48,220 nt of DNA from Corallochytrium limacisporum (taxonomy: Eukaryota > Opisthokonta), in assembly GCA_002811645.1 (NCBI GenBank), contig PDIP01000065.1:20003-68222 (forward strand). The letters run 5' to 3'. The position numbers and the translations under genes were made by a program. The notes beneath the pieces are model-generated. The model made no database searches. It worked only from the letters and a program-made list of their open reading frames with translations, and was not told where the DNA came from. Position 1 is the first letter of the stretch, and every line of letters starts with the position of its first letter. Of this stretch, positions 31,663 through 42,235 are shown piece after piece.

Positions 31663-33177
31663 TTAAATGTTCCGATAGTTCGGAGATATGAAGTTACTTA
31701 CGTTGTAAAAGGCAACACTGCCAGCATTGACTACGGCCATGAGCATGGGCACAGGACCTTGAGGCCCAACTGCCTGCCCTTCCTCACTTGTCTTCAGATA
31801 CTCTACCGAGCTCAATTTCTGTAACATTTCGGTCCAATCCGGGCTCTCCTCATAAATCGACGTCCATACTTTGGCCACCGGAAGAGTGCCGGAACCGCGC
31901 CGAAATGGAGTACTGCCCTTCGTGCCAACGGGCCAAATACTGAAGCACAGTCCTTGAAAGACATTGCGCTGCCGCCATTCGTTGTCATTGGTGACATCAC
32001 CATCATCAATACTTCCCCTACTGGATGACCGATCTTGTAGCTGTCGCAGCGGAGTCAACTCCCGCTGTGGTGCCCGACGAATGTAGAACCCGATCCGTTT
32101 CAAATGTTTATACGTCTGATATTCTGCAAAAGTTGGCAAACGCTGGTCCAGGAGCATGGTCCACCGTGCTTTGGCCGCCTCGTCCGCACCGGCAGCACGA
32201 ATCCCAGCCCGCACCCCTTCTTCGCTATTGCCATACTCACGCGCAGTGTCGTGTGCCTGCCTCTGGCCTGGTATATGCCGCTCGGTGTTTAAAAAGCGCG
32301 CCCGCGCCTCACTTTCGCTCAGTATGCGGCGGCGAAAGCCAATGCCAGGTGGCACGCGCTTGCTTCTCTCTGCACCAGTGGTGCTACCGCTCTTGCTGAC
32401 ACCACCACGATTGCTAGCATTACCATCCGTGGCGGTGGACGATGCGGCCGCAGCATCACAGGTATCATTCGCCGTCGAGACAATTGTGCTTGAACGGCAA
32501 ACCGCAGCTGTCGGTGAATGGCTGGTTGCTCGAGGCTTGGTATTCTCAGACCGCTGTTGCGGGTCAGCAGATCGTTCGGTGTTGATGCTGGTACTGCCAG
32601 AGCTTTCCTCTGTTGCTGAGATGGGTGCCACTGCGGGCTTTTCTTCGTAGGGTTTCTCCTGCCCCGGAACCATAGGTGACAATCCGACGATCGACGGGTT
32701 CAAGGATTCCTTAATTTGTGGAGTGTAAACAATCTCTAAACAACCCCGATCAAGCAAATACAACGCTTCTTCGGCGTAGAGATACCGCCATCCCGTGGGT
32801 CCAGTGAATCCTAGCGACTGGTGGTGCGGTCCGCGTCCACGGTTGAGCAAAACAAGGTTTGAATGGCCGTCCCAGAGAGCCTGGCTCATCTGCGGTGGGC
32901 GGGATCCTTTGGTGAAGAGCAATGTCGCAATACGATCCCGCAATTCGGCCTGAATTCGCTGGCTCTGTTGCACTGAGCCGTCCGGATCATTGAACTTGGG
33001 CCCGCCGGCCCCCGGGTTCTCTTCTTCCAACAACAGCCATTTCTCTGAAGCGTCGCCTCCTGCAGTAGGTTCGTTATCCTCGTCGGAAACTACAGCAGTA
33101 ACCTCATCATCCTCATTCTTTGGTATTTTAGTGGGCAGTTCATTTGCCTGCGCTGCACGCTTCCGCTTCTTTCCCAT
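31663..33177 (-). CDS. TSEN54: tRNA-splicing endonuclease subunit Sen54
   Basis: Non-catalytic subunit of the nuclear complex that excises introns from pre-tRNAs. The 504-residue product has a basic, NLS-like start (KKRKR), then the Sen54 N-terminal domain at about 75-155: LW, an RG-rich turn, H-x-x-L-G-F-T, and YLYAEEALYLLDRGCLE, which matches the family's L-x-x-E-E-A-L-Y-L-x-x-R-G. A Ser/Thr-rich linker fills about 165-310. The second conserved part has LPTFAEYQTYKHLKRIGFYIRR near 345-370. The end keeps the AVVxxGxVxFY pattern. A GTAAGT near the 3' end is discussed under rejected items. The ATG at 33177 sits 19 bases after an in-frame stop, so the start is secure. Confidence 0.86.
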   Translation of the reverse strand: MGKKRKRAAQANELPTKIPKNEDDEVTAVVSDEDNEPTAGGDASEKWLLLEEENPGAGGPKFNDPDGSVQQSQRIQAELRDRIATLLFTKGSRPPQMSQALWDGHSNLVLLNRGRGPHHQSLGFTGPTGWRYLYAEEALYLLDRGCLEIVYTPQIKESLNPSIVGLSPMVPGQEKPYEEKPAVAPISATEESSGSTSINTERSADPQQRSENTKPRATSHSPTAAVCRSSTIVSTANDTCDAAAASSTATDGNASNRGGVSKSGSTTGAERSKRVPPGIGFRRRILSESEARARFLNTERHIPGQRQAHDTAREYGNSEEGVRAGIRAAGADEAAKARWTMLLDQRLPTFAEYQTYKHLKRIGFYIRRAPQRELTPLRQLQDRSSSRGSIDDGDVTNDNEWRQRNVFQGLCFSIWPVGTKGSTPFRRGSGTLPVAKVWTSIYEESPDWTEMLQKLSSVEYLKTSEEGQAVGPQGPVPMLMAVVNAGSVAFYNVSNFISPNYRNI

Positions 33178-34739
33178 GACTTGCTCGTCAAAAATTCATG
33201 TGTCGCCCTCCACGATGGCAAGCAAGCCTTCACATGGTCCACAAGCCAATGGTAAAAAGGGCCCTGTTCTAAGCCACTGCCGTCTTTCCATCCTTGGTTC
33301 CAATAGGCACAGTATCCCGACAGAAATACCCCAGGCCAGGCCGGTGACAAGGGGTACACTTGGGTGCTTAAACAAGTCCGACAAACTACCTCCATGCTGA
33401 GCAGGCCGGCCACCTTGGCCCTACGCACCCGCTCTGGGTTTCCCTCAATACCGGTGGGAGGGAGGGGCACAAACTGGACTCCCTTTGCGAGCGAGCATAA
33501 CATATACGGCCATATTAATACTTGCAGGCAACGTTGCAGCGAAAGTCACCTGCAATTCCAAAAGGCTGAGGTCCCCGGTTTTGGCGGGGAAGGCGGTCAC
33601 AGGCGTGCGTGCAAATGCGACGTTTCGTAGCCGAGGGGCTCTTCACGGCAACTCTGGAACCCCCGGTCGCTTACAACCGAAAAGGGGGATACCTACACCT
33701 GCAGAACCATAGTCAGCTAACGATATAGCGAATGTACGATAGTCGATGGCGAAGATGCAAAATATTAGGAAGTCCGTATATGTGCAGAAAAGTTGGCCGG
33801 ATCGGGGTACCAAGCACGGCGGTGCGCGTTACGGGGCCACACGCACCGCGAACTATACGAGGGAGCAGGAAAAAATCGGGGCAATTTTGTGCGAAGAAAA
33901 AGCGATGACATTATTGCGACCAGTCCAGTGACAGTGCTACACAATCCTGCCGTTGTACGAAATTCCTGCCAGAATTATGGCGTACAGGCGGGACGTATTG
34001 GTAGAGTACCATTTGTAACACGTACGGATGATAGATTGTTACCATCCGTACAACACCACATCCAGCTGGGAAATTGAACCAACACTTACAACCATAAAAG
34101 TCACACATCACACCGAGCACCCGCAGCAGAAACCACAGTACAGGTGCGTCCTTATTTCCTTAGGAGATGTATACCACCGGTTCGGAAGCATACTATACAT
34201 GCATGTACACGAGATATATCCACCCTGTCATCTAGCGAACTTTGAAAAAAACTTCAACCGTCAAAGCGCCTCCCGAACCGGAACCTTAACATCTCACTAC
34301 TGAATAGTCTTGGATTTTCCGTTGGTGGTGGATCCGCAGCGTGCACATCTGTCCCAGATCAAAACACACCATCACCATGGTTCATATTTTCTTGACAGGT
34401 ATGCGGCTTTGGGGTTAGGGTTGAGGGTTCGGAGGCGAGAGAAGATTTTGAGGTCACTCAGTCTTCAAGAGAATCACTTCTGAAAAGGACGACAGCTGAT
34501 CATGCTGTCCATAAGGGCACGCCTTCCGAACACCTTCGGTCGCCCACTTGTCCATGTTCTTGTAGTGTATGGGTTGTGTGCCAATGGGGTAGAAGTCACA
34601 GTCAAGACTCACAGATTGCGATACAGAGCAAGACGGCAAGCGCGTAGATAAAAGTCTCTGTCTCTGCGCGCAACAGTCCTGCGATCATCCTGCCGTGCAC
34701 CGAGAAAAGCCTTTCGAAAAGTAGAGAGGAAGAAAAGTA
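33178..34739. other. 1.6-kb divergent spacer TSEN54/START protein
   Basis: No gene supportable. It lacks the long C/G runs seen in other spacers. Near 34640-34655 there is a TATA-like GATAAAAG serving the START gene. A single telomere-like GGGTTAGGGTT at about 34412-34422 is probably chance. Minus-strand frames just upstream of TSEN54 include one hydrophobic 61-codon frame that starts at TTG. Confidence 0.55.
34645..34654 (+). promoter_or_regulatory. TATA-like element of the START gene
   Basis: TAGATAAAAG lies 86 bases before the ATG at 34740, the same distance as the TATA box of the NUP133-like gene. Confidence 0.35.
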
Positions 34740-37628
34740 ATGAGCAATATGCCAACACCTTCAGTACCGTTTAGTGCATCACAGCCGGAGCCTGCACACA
34801 GAAAGCTCCTATCATCTCTGCCTGTTACATCCGAAGATGTCACTAAAGAAATCTGTACCAAAGTCGAAGACGTGCGTGGAGGTTTGTATGATCTCCAGGG
34901 CAGAATCGGCGAAACTCGAGACCTTCTGTCGATATTTGCTCAGAAGAACGAGAGCACCGTAACAGTGAACACTGCCAACGAAGCGCTGAAAAGCCTGGAC
35001 AACCTGGTTGGGCGTTACCATATGGATTTGCTGGTTGTGGAACGGGACTTTACAGAAATTTTGTCGCGGGAAATATCAGATTCGCAGATGACTTCCATGC
35101 ACCAGGTCCAGACCAATCCCACCCGGGCCTCGACAGCGACGGTGGTGCAGGGCATGGTTGCAGGAGTGGGAGAACAAAAGCTCGCAAACGCGGATCCTGC
35201 TTACGATGAAGTGAAATACCCAAACATTGGCTCCTTACCGTCTCCGGAGCAAATGGTCGAACGACTGTTGTGGTGGTTTTCCTGTAGGCGAGTTGAGGAT
35301 GCAGTGGATACTTTGCAGTCGCTACGGGATCTCCTGGACACGGTGGCAGAGAATGAGCAGCAGGAATTGGAGGAAAATATGCAAGATCTATTCCGGCGCC
35401 TACGACAGTCCATCAATCGAAACAGTGAGGCCCTTGGGCTTCTGGAGAAAGACAGTGTTCTACTAGACGAGGCCCGGGAGCGGCTGTCGGGGGCTCAACG
35501 TGACACATGCAATAGTCTGACCCCGAAGTATCAATGGAAGCCTGTCGAGGAAGCTGGTCTGTTCGATACAATCGCTAGCAGTGTAGGTGGCATTCTCCTC
35601 TCAGGTGGTTCAGGATCAGGCATACCGGACAAGTTCCGAAAGCAGATTCGAGCTTACACAGCCACAACCCACCGAGCTGATAGCAAACGGTACATACTAA
35701 AAGGAGGTAGCATTGCTATGCGCTTTGACGGTAAAGTGAAGTGTCGCCCAGACACCTTCATGGCTCTAATTTGGGATTGCAACAAGTATGACTCCTGGGT
35801 TCCTTTTGCCAAGACTGTCCGAGTGGTTGAGCGGGAAGAAAGTGAAATTTCCCAAATTTTCAGTGTGCGACTGCTTATCGGTGTTCTTAGGCGCCAGATC
35901 AAACTGCGGGTGCAGTACTATGACTTGCTGACAAAGGACGGCAGTATGCTTTTCACTTTCACACCTCTGACCGAGGAGGAAAAGACCACAGAGTTTGCGG
36001 GCAAGGCATCCTGGCGAGAGATTCACGTCGAGCACTTGGATTTACAGTACTGGCCTGCGTCGGGAAGTATCAAGGCAAGTGTTTGCTTGGATCCACAGAC
36101 TCCAGGTTCAAAGAGCATCACCAATCTGTTTGCGGAAGGCGGGGTGCTCTTCCTGCACGCCTTGCAAACAGAGGCACACAAGTACGAAACACGTCTTTCA
36201 CCGAACGGACTCATTGCTCACACGTTCCTTACCACTCGTCTCAATCGCATTGCTGGCAGTAGTCGTAGTCGGACCATGCTGCAGAGACTGCTGAAGGTCT
36301 TAGCTGAGAACGAGCAGGAGGTGGTTCGGGCGTCAACGATTAACCCTGCAGCTGTAGAGGCAGCCCTCGAGGAAGTCCATGCCAGTGAGCGGCGCATGAT
36401 TACCACTCAGCTGTCAGAGACCGTGTCTGAAGATAGCACAGTGGAAGCAACCCCAATTGTTCGCAAAGCAGAAGAGTTGGCGTCATACTTAGACAATCGG
36501 CAATACTTACATGCGGCTACTGCACTGAAGGAGTATGAGAGCATGCTGTCATCCACAGTTGTGGAACCCTCGGAGGAGGACAGGGACAAGGCGAAAGAGA
36601 TGCTGGTGCATCACGAGCGCCTATTGAAGATTGTTCCGGAACGGGCTGAATATTTGAACTCGATGTTAGACGAGATGTTAGAAACGGGCAGTGGATGGTC
36701 AAAGGGTCCTGAGTCAAAGCACTCGTCCGTGCTTTATAAAACTATGCCCGACGGTACCCTCACCGTCAAAGTCCGCTCTGAGCTAGAGAATGTGGACATT
36801 CGGACCTTCCTGGCCGTGTTTTACGAGGTCGATCTATTTCATCACTGGCTACCGTTCTGCTCTGCCTCTTCACTGCTCAAGGCAGTAGACAAGGCCGAAT
36901 TGATTATGGGCCACGACATGGCGCTACCCTTGATGCCCAAGTCTGCCGTCGCGAAGGCCTGGGGTGGTGATGTCCTCGACGAGCATGGTGCCATTTTCTT
37001 CGCAACCCGATCTGTGCGGGAGTCTGAAGAGTTTCCGCCCCCGGAAAATGAAATTGTGTACCATAATCTCTTCATCACACTGCAGCCGGATCGGGATATC
37101 AACTCAGACAGAGTGGTCGCCTCTTTCTTAATGAATCTTGACCCCATGATTCCAGGCATTCCTCAGTTCATGATCAACCGCAGCATTCAGCAATTGGTGC
37201 CCCGAATCTTTGCAGCCGCACAACAGCAGGCAGAGAAGATCCGTGACGAGGAGGGATACATTTACAATCAACGGATCGCGGAGAAATCATACTTTTACGA
37301 TTGGATCAACCAGCGCTACGTTGACTGGTGTGATGTATCCAAATCTGGCGGAGGATCCGTAAGTCGGGTGAGTATTTCGAGCTTTGAGCGAATCTCCAAA
37401 GATTCCCCTGACCTGACCCTCAACCGTCGCTACGGTGCGAGTCAGCAAGTGGCTCTGGCAGTGGCGCAATCACACGAGGCAGCCAAGGTTGCTCACCACG
37501 CTCTCTTGGCTGCCTTTGCCTTTGTGTTTCAGGAGAGCTCTCCTGAAGCTGAAAAGGCTAGACTGGCTGTGTTCGTGTCTTCAGCGGTGACGACACTGTT
37601 GTGTGCGCTGGTTGTTATGATTATATGA
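34740..37628 (+). CDS. Tail-anchored protein with two START-like lipid-binding domains
   Basis: Product of 962 residues, probably a lipid-binding or lipid-transfer protein held on a membrane by its last helix. Order: helical N-terminus (25-265) with coiled-coil-like heptads, START/SRPBCC-like domain 1 (about 317-505), helical linker (about 540-650), START-like domain 2 (about 665-835), a short linker, and a hydrophobic C-terminal segment (about 943-962) with nothing beyond it, the mark of a tail anchor facing the cytosol. Both START parts carry an aromatic-x-x-W-x-P-F motif (YDSWVPF and FHHWLPF), and each is preceded by a similar helical module, so an internal duplication is likely. I cannot name an orthologue. 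Convergent with the 5'-nucleotidase, 190-bp gap. Confidence 0.72.
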   Translation: MSNMPTPSVPFSASQPEPAHRKLLSSLPVTSEDVTKEICTKVEDVRGGLYDLQGRIGETRDLLSIFAQKNESTVTVNTANEALKSLDNLVGRYHMDLLVVERDFTEILSREISDSQMTSMHQVQTNPTRASTATVVQGMVAGVGEQKLANADPAYDEVKYPNIGSLPSPEQMVERLLWWFSCRRVEDAVDTLQSLRDLLDTVAENEQQELEENMQDLFRRLRQSINRNSEALGLLEKDSVLLDEARERLSGAQRDTCNSLTPKYQWKPVEEAGLFDTIASSVGGILLSGGSGSGIPDKFRKQIRAYTATTHRADSKRYILKGGSIAMRFDGKVKCRPDTFMALIWDCNKYDSWVPFAKTVRVVEREESEISQIFSVRLLIGVLRRQIKLRVQYYDLLTKDGSMLFTFTPLTEEEKTTEFAGKASWREIHVEHLDLQYWPASGSIKASVCLDPQTPGSKSITNLFAEGGVLFLHALQTEAHKYETRLSPNGLIAHTFLTTRLNRIAGSSRSRTMLQRLLKVLAENEQEVVRASTINPAAVEAALEEVHASERRMITTQLSETVSEDSTVEATPIVRKAEELASYLDNRQYLHAATALKEYESMLSSTVVEPSEEDRDKAKEMLVHHERLLKIVPERAEYLNSMLDEMLETGSGWSKGPESKHSSVLYKTMPDGTLTVKVRSELENVDIRTFLAVFYEVDLFHHWLPFCSASSLLKAVDKAELIMGHDMALPLMPKSAVAKAWGGDVLDEHGAIFFATRSVRESEEFPPPENEIVYHNLFITLQPDRDINSDRVVASFLMNLDPMIPGIPQFMINRSIQQLVPRIFAAAQQQAEKIRDEEGYIYNQRIAEKSYFYDWINQRYVDWCDVSKSGGGSVSRVSISSFERISKDSPDLTLNRRYGASQQVALAVAQSHEAAKVAHHALLAAFAFVFQESSPEAEKARLAVFVSSAVTTLLCALVVMII

Positions 37629-37818
37629 ACAGAAGTTAGAATATAAAGAGATAATCACATGCTGAAGGATTCTATTTTGTACAGAGCGTCCTAGTGACGT
37701 TCATCCACCACGATGAGCGGCATTCTATGCAGTTTGAAGAATGAAACTGCCAGTATATTCTCAATCGCCGAAAGCACCATTTGTTCCAACCCTTAAGAGT
37801 CTTTATATCTTGCAGGAC

Positions 37819-39801
37819 TCAAGAAGTCTCAGCCGAATCACGGGGTTGCGAGCGCACCATCTTGGCGTAAACCCCAACGGCGAATACTCCGACCGCAGCC
37901 GCAACCCCTGCCGAGGCTCCAACAACCAGAGCAACGTTGACAGTGCTGCTCGCAGTGGCAGCTGCTGTAGCTGTGTTACTGCTACCGGTGGAGGCCTCAG
38001 AATAATCGGGCAAATCAGACTCTACGTTATCGTCATTGCATTCAGGACAGTTGGGGCACTCGCCGGGGGTCTGACCACCGGGCAGCACATCCACAGCAAC
38101 GTCGTATATCCTACCTTCTTTCCGGTCTCTCCAGATGTTGGAGTGGCGTCCAATATACGCCTGTAAGACGTCAGAATCTAGACCTCCCTGTTCGTACAAA
38201 GCAATGACATTTTCACCGTCACGTTCAAACATTTCGAAGCCATCACCACCATCGGCAATAAAATTGGTCGTGACAACATCATACATCTGGTCGTCATCGA
38301 CAGGGGAGTAAGAGGGACTCAGGCAGTTGCCGCAACGTGCCTCCAGAGAGATCAGGCGGGGTTCACCTTCGGGTCTACTGGAGTCGTAGATGACTCGCAG
38401 GCCGGAGACCTGGAAGAAGCGACCCGGCAGTCCCTCACCAAGATCGTTGACTGCGCTGTACGCGAATTCTATAGCCTCTCTCAAGATGGAACCTTTCATA
38501 CGCAACAATGTGAGAGTGCCGCGGAATGGTTGGACGGATATAATGTCACCGACAAGGATGTGGCCCCTACCAAGGGAAGAGCGAATGCTGCCACCGTTTG
38601 CTAGAGCGATAGGGGCAATGTTCCAGTTTCCTTCGCCAGTGGCAGCCTGTTCCTCTTTGTCGGACAAAGAGTTCACGTGCCAGTCAACCCAGGCGTCAGC
38701 GATCAGATTGCCCATAGAGCATTCCTCTCGGCGGCAAAAGGCAGTGTCACCATCCAGGTTGGTGACAGTGCGACCAACTTCTACTGTCGAGAACTCCTCC
38801 ACCTCGTCCATAATGGGCCCAAGAAGGTCCAGAACAGACTGATCCTGGACCACGGCGGCATCCAGCAAGATTGGGTTGGAATCGGCACCAATGCCGGTAA
38901 TTTCACCGGTGGCATCATCAATGCTGAGCTCCAGATGACCCAGATACTTACCAAAGGTGAAATCCTGGACAACATAGACTATCTTGCCAGGGACTGCAGT
39001 GCTCTCAATTCTCAAGGGGTACTCACCATAGGGCTCTTCGGAGGACGGGGGTTCGCCAGTGTACAAGAACGTATTGGTATGTCCACCGACTACCAGATCT
39101 ACCCCACTGACTTGTTCCGCAATGGAAATCTCCTCCAGAATACCTCCATGACCGAGCGCAATGATGAAGCGTACTCCTTTGGCGATAAGAGCGTCAACTT
39201 CAGTCTGGATAGCTGGAATCATGTCCACGAACTCGACGTAGGGCCCAGGAGACGCAATAAAGTTAGTTTCCGGTGTTGTGAATCCAACGATGCCAACCTT
39301 GAAACCATCAGCCATTGTCAAAACGGTGGAAGGATCCCAGACTTCATCAGTCAGATTGGGTTCCTCAGGGCTTACCACCATGTTGGCGGATAGAGCACGG
39401 AAAGAAATATTGTCAAGCAAATTCTTGCGCAGAACTTCTGTGCCGAGGTCAAACTCATGATTTCCCAGTCCCATTGCATCGTAGCCGACGGCCTCCATCA
39501 TTTGAGCTGCCACGAGTCCTTCAAAGACGGTAAAGATGAGAGTGCCCTGAAACTGGTCACCACCGTCTAGCAGCAGAACATTTTCTGCTCCTTTGGTGGC
39601 CCTGATCTCATCTACTTTGGTCTTTATCCGGGCCATGCCACCAAAGCAATTTCCATCTGCGGATTCTTGCGCATTACAGTCGCTGAAGAACTTATTGAAC
39701 TCTACATAATGTGCATGAATATCGTTGGTGTGTAAAATCGTTAAATCACGGGCAGCAACCCCAATTGCGAAAGCGGCGACGGAAGCAAAGAAGAACTTCA
39801 T
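37819..39801 (-). CDS. Secreted 5'-nucleotidase/UshA-type phosphatase with C-terminal membrane anchor
   Basis: Hydrolyses nucleoside monophosphates (or related nucleotides) outside the cell. 660 residues from the ATG at 39801, chosen because it begins a signal peptide (MKFFFASVAAFAIGVAA). Longer in-frame starts upstream would bury it. The metallophosphatase domain shows all dimetal motifs: NDIHAH (D27, H29), GGDQFQG (D82), GNHEFDLG (N114, H115), ALGHGG (H218) and GGHTNT (H241, N243). The 5'-nucleotidase C-terminal domain follows, with MGNLIADA, NGGSIR and NFIADGGDGF. After a Cys/Asn/Asp-rich and then Ser/Thr/Ala-rich stalk comes a hydrophobic span and a short basic tail (KMVRSQPRD), so a type I transmembrane anchor is more likely than GPI. 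Confidence 0.88.
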   Translation of the reverse strand: MKFFFASVAAFAIGVAARDLTILHTNDIHAHYVEFNKFFSDCNAQESADGNCFGGMARIKTKVDEIRATKGAENVLLLDGGDQFQGTLIFTVFEGLVAAQMMEAVGYDAMGLGNHEFDLGTEVLRKNLLDNISFRALSANMVVSPEEPNLTDEVWDPSTVLTMADGFKVGIVGFTTPETNFIASPGPYVEFVDMIPAIQTEVDALIAKGVRFIIALGHGGILEEISIAEQVSGVDLVVGGHTNTFLYTGEPPSSEEPYGEYPLRIESTAVPGKIVYVVQDFTFGKYLGHLELSIDDATGEITGIGADSNPILLDAAVVQDQSVLDLLGPIMDEVEEFSTVEVGRTVTNLDGDTAFCRREECSMGNLIADAWVDWHVNSLSDKEEQAATGEGNWNIAPIALANGGSIRSSLGRGHILVGDIISVQPFRGTLTLLRMKGSILREAIEFAYSAVNDLGEGLPGRFFQVSGLRVIYDSSRPEGEPRLISLEARCGNCLSPSYSPVDDDQMYDVVTTNFIADGGDGFEMFERDGENVIALYEQGGLDSDVLQAYIGRHSNIWRDRKEGRIYDVAVDVLPGGQTPGECPNCPECNDDNVESDLPDYSEASTGSSNTATAAATASSTVNVALVVGASAGVAAAVGVFAVGVYAKMVRSQPRDSAETS

Positions 39802-41833
39802 TGAGTTGAGCCAGTTGTCCCTGTTCTGCCCTGATCTGAACCTTGCCTTGTCTAAGTGTGATGCAGACGATCTCACCCCGCTATGTAAAATTTCAGATTC
39901 AATTAATAGATACTCTAGTCCCATCTCCACCTGACTAGGGATTTGTTTGCTGTCTATTATTACGGTACTACCTGCTCTCCTTTGTATGGAGCTAATTAAC
40001 ATCAAGGGGTTCACTGACTGCGAACATCCTCATTACAGTGGTAGAGTCTAACACAAAGAAAACTTAATAGATCCATGCAATGGTAAACATTTAGGTTTCA
40101 TGGCAATACATGGATACTACTTTACTGCTTCCCAATCATGGTACCCTCTATCTGAGCCTTCTCACTCTGAAATTATCGTTCTCCCGTGGTCGTGCCTGTT
40201 TGAATCAAGCCGTCCGACAGTGATTCCCTTCCCCCCCTTGACCCCGGACCCGTCCCAAACCACCACTACTAAGGAGTGGCATGGGAATTGGGCCAAGTGG
40301 CTATCATCGCACCACGAGCCCGTTTAGAGGGAGCGGGCGAGGACGTTGGCCGGTGGTAGTTCTTGATGGCTTTACCCGCCTTTTCAAGGAGACAAATTTA
40401 GGCGACGAAATCAGATCAAATGTTTGCTAGCAACATTTAACCAGAGCCTTTTGTGGGCCCCCTATCATTCGCAAATCCGAGATTACGCGTAACATTGGTG
40501 TTCACGTAATGTCCGCAGTGGTAAGCGCAACTGGCTGTGCTCGTCTGGGAAAATCGTCACCAAAACCAAGCCGTAAAACAATCCTCCACCCTAGGTCTGT
40601 CCCAAAATGGGAATCGGGTACCAGCCGTGCCCCACCCAAAGTCCGCATGGATACTTTTCGCCCCGGCGGTGTTTTGGAGTGGGAGGAGCCATACTCTATC
40701 TTTGGGGACTTTGCCGGTGGGGTTAGAGCAAGATCTGTCGGTCGCGCACTGGGAGAGCGCGTGTAAAAACAGAGCCCTTCATCATCACGACTCCGACCCA
40801 CAGCGTATTTCGCTCCTGCGGTTTGATAGATTATACACTTTCAAATTAATGGGAACACATACTGACTTGCCACCAATACGTATTCCAAAGTACACCACTT
40901 AAAGTAGGCACAAAGAGACGGCACAATCCAATCTCTTCTGAGACTCAGCGCCTACCTGGATACGAATCGCAAATGAAAATCGTCAAGTGTTCCATAGGCG
41001 TGTGTGCGCACACCGGCCTGGCACAGATGCCCTAAGGAACTGTTACGTAGCACCGTTCTTGTTCAAGTGTCAGACGTGAAATCTTGGAGCCATCCCTACA
41101 ATTCGTAGAGCTTTGGGTATCTGCTCATTGAGACATACGCAATACATGACATCTGATTGACGACAGTTGGTAGTGTGTTTCCTATTCTGTTTGTTGGCCA
41201 TGTTGCCGTTTCCGATCTTTATTTCCCCGGGGAGGCGACGGGGGGCCGCGGAACAAGGGAGATTGGAATGGGGGAGCCTACCACCATCGGTTTTACGCGC
41301 TTTGGTTTTGCTGTTACGTCGTATTTAAAAGGCCAGAGCAACGGCAATAGGGATACCAACGTACTGTCGTACATTATTTACATACTGTATTATATTAATC
41401 CCCATCCCCACGGTTTCCTTCTTAGCTCTTTCTGGGAGGCTTCCACGGATGAACAGCTTGCCCACTTCCCGCCAGCGGTGATGCAGTGAAGTGAACTTCA
41501 AATCCCTGTGCTGTCCCACCTTTCCCAATCCCTTTCCCCCATTTGCTTCTTCAACCCCCAATGGGGGAACTGGGAGGGGGGTACGAAGCGATCAACCGTC
41601 AGAGTACACCCCCATACGATGGCCTTGCCAAAATATATACCAAATCGGCCTAATTTGTTTGCTCCTTCGGGGTCCTCACAGATGGGGCTCTCGCTTCCCT
41701 GAGATGACAAAGAATTCGGGACTGCGTACAATGCGCAAGCATAGGATTCGTAGCAGTCTTCCCAAAAACACAATTGCGTAAATGATGATGGGAGTTTCTC
41801 ATGATAGAGATAATGAACATACATTTGCGCATG

Positions 41834-41861
41834 GGTGTCATGACCACATGTTCATGACACC
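41834..41861. repeat. Perfect 10-bp inverted repeat GGTGTCATGA/TCATGACACC
   Basis: Arms at 41834-41843 and 41852-41861, loop of eight bases. Two smaller inverted repeats follow directly: CAGGTG/CACCTG (41884-41889 and 41901-41906) and CGATG/CATCG (41915-41919 and 41923-41927). Together they could be operator-like binding sites or a structured RNA. Confidence 0.55.
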
Positions 41862-42224
41862 ACATATATGGGTCACGGTCGATCAGGTGTCTGTGATGAT
41901 CACCTGCGTGCATACGATGCCACATCGGATCGACGTCTGTGAATGGTAGGATTTCCAAGGTATTGCTGGCTAAGACTTTGTGTTTGGACAGCGTGAAGCT
42001 CACAAAGCTTGTAATCACAATTCTCAGAAAGCCATTTCTCTTTGCATGGCTGCGTTGACTTTTGACTCTGGGGAACACTGTTGAACATCAACAATTAAAT
42101 TCGCACTGTTTGGGAAAGTCTCACTAGTATTTGGTGGCTTGAAGCACTATTCAATGGCATGGTGAACCATGAATCATTAAGCCCGCTGCTTGACAAATCC
42201 GCTCACGCAGAATTCAGTAAGAGG

Positions 42225-42235
42225 TATTTAAATAG
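42225..42235 (+). promoter_or_regulatory. TATA-like box of the secreted nuclease
   Basis: TATTTAAATAG lies 71 bases before the ATG at 42306. Transcription starting about 30 bases downstream would exclude the upstream in-frame ATG at 42159 and supports the start that begins the signal peptide. Confidence 0.45.

Noticed and set aside
31656-31701. Possible 46-base mini-intron at the 3' end of TSEN54 (GTAAGT ... TTGCAG on the minus strand), with the stop codon inside it
   Set aside because: Unspliced, the tail keeps the pattern I recall from animal Sen54 ends (AVVxxGx[IV]xFY, then F-x-x-P shortly before the stop). Splicing would replace this with an unrelated tail, and no branch-site motif is clear.
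33196-33384. Hydrophobic small frame upstream of TSEN54 on the minus strand
   Set aside because: It begins at TTG, not ATG, overlaps another open frame, and matches no small membrane protein I know.
34408-34430. Telomere-like GGGTTAGGGTT
   Set aside because: Less than two full repeat units with no array around it, so not evidence of a chromosome end or fusion.
37819-40014. Longer 5'-nucleotidase frame of 731 codons
   Set aside because: The first codon is GTG and the extra 71 residues would bury an obvious signal peptide that starts at 39801.
41650-42078. 142-codon His/Met-rich minus-strand frame in the nucleotidase/nuclease spacer
   Set aside because: It starts at GTG, and its His/Met richness comes partly from the CATGA-type inverted repeats.
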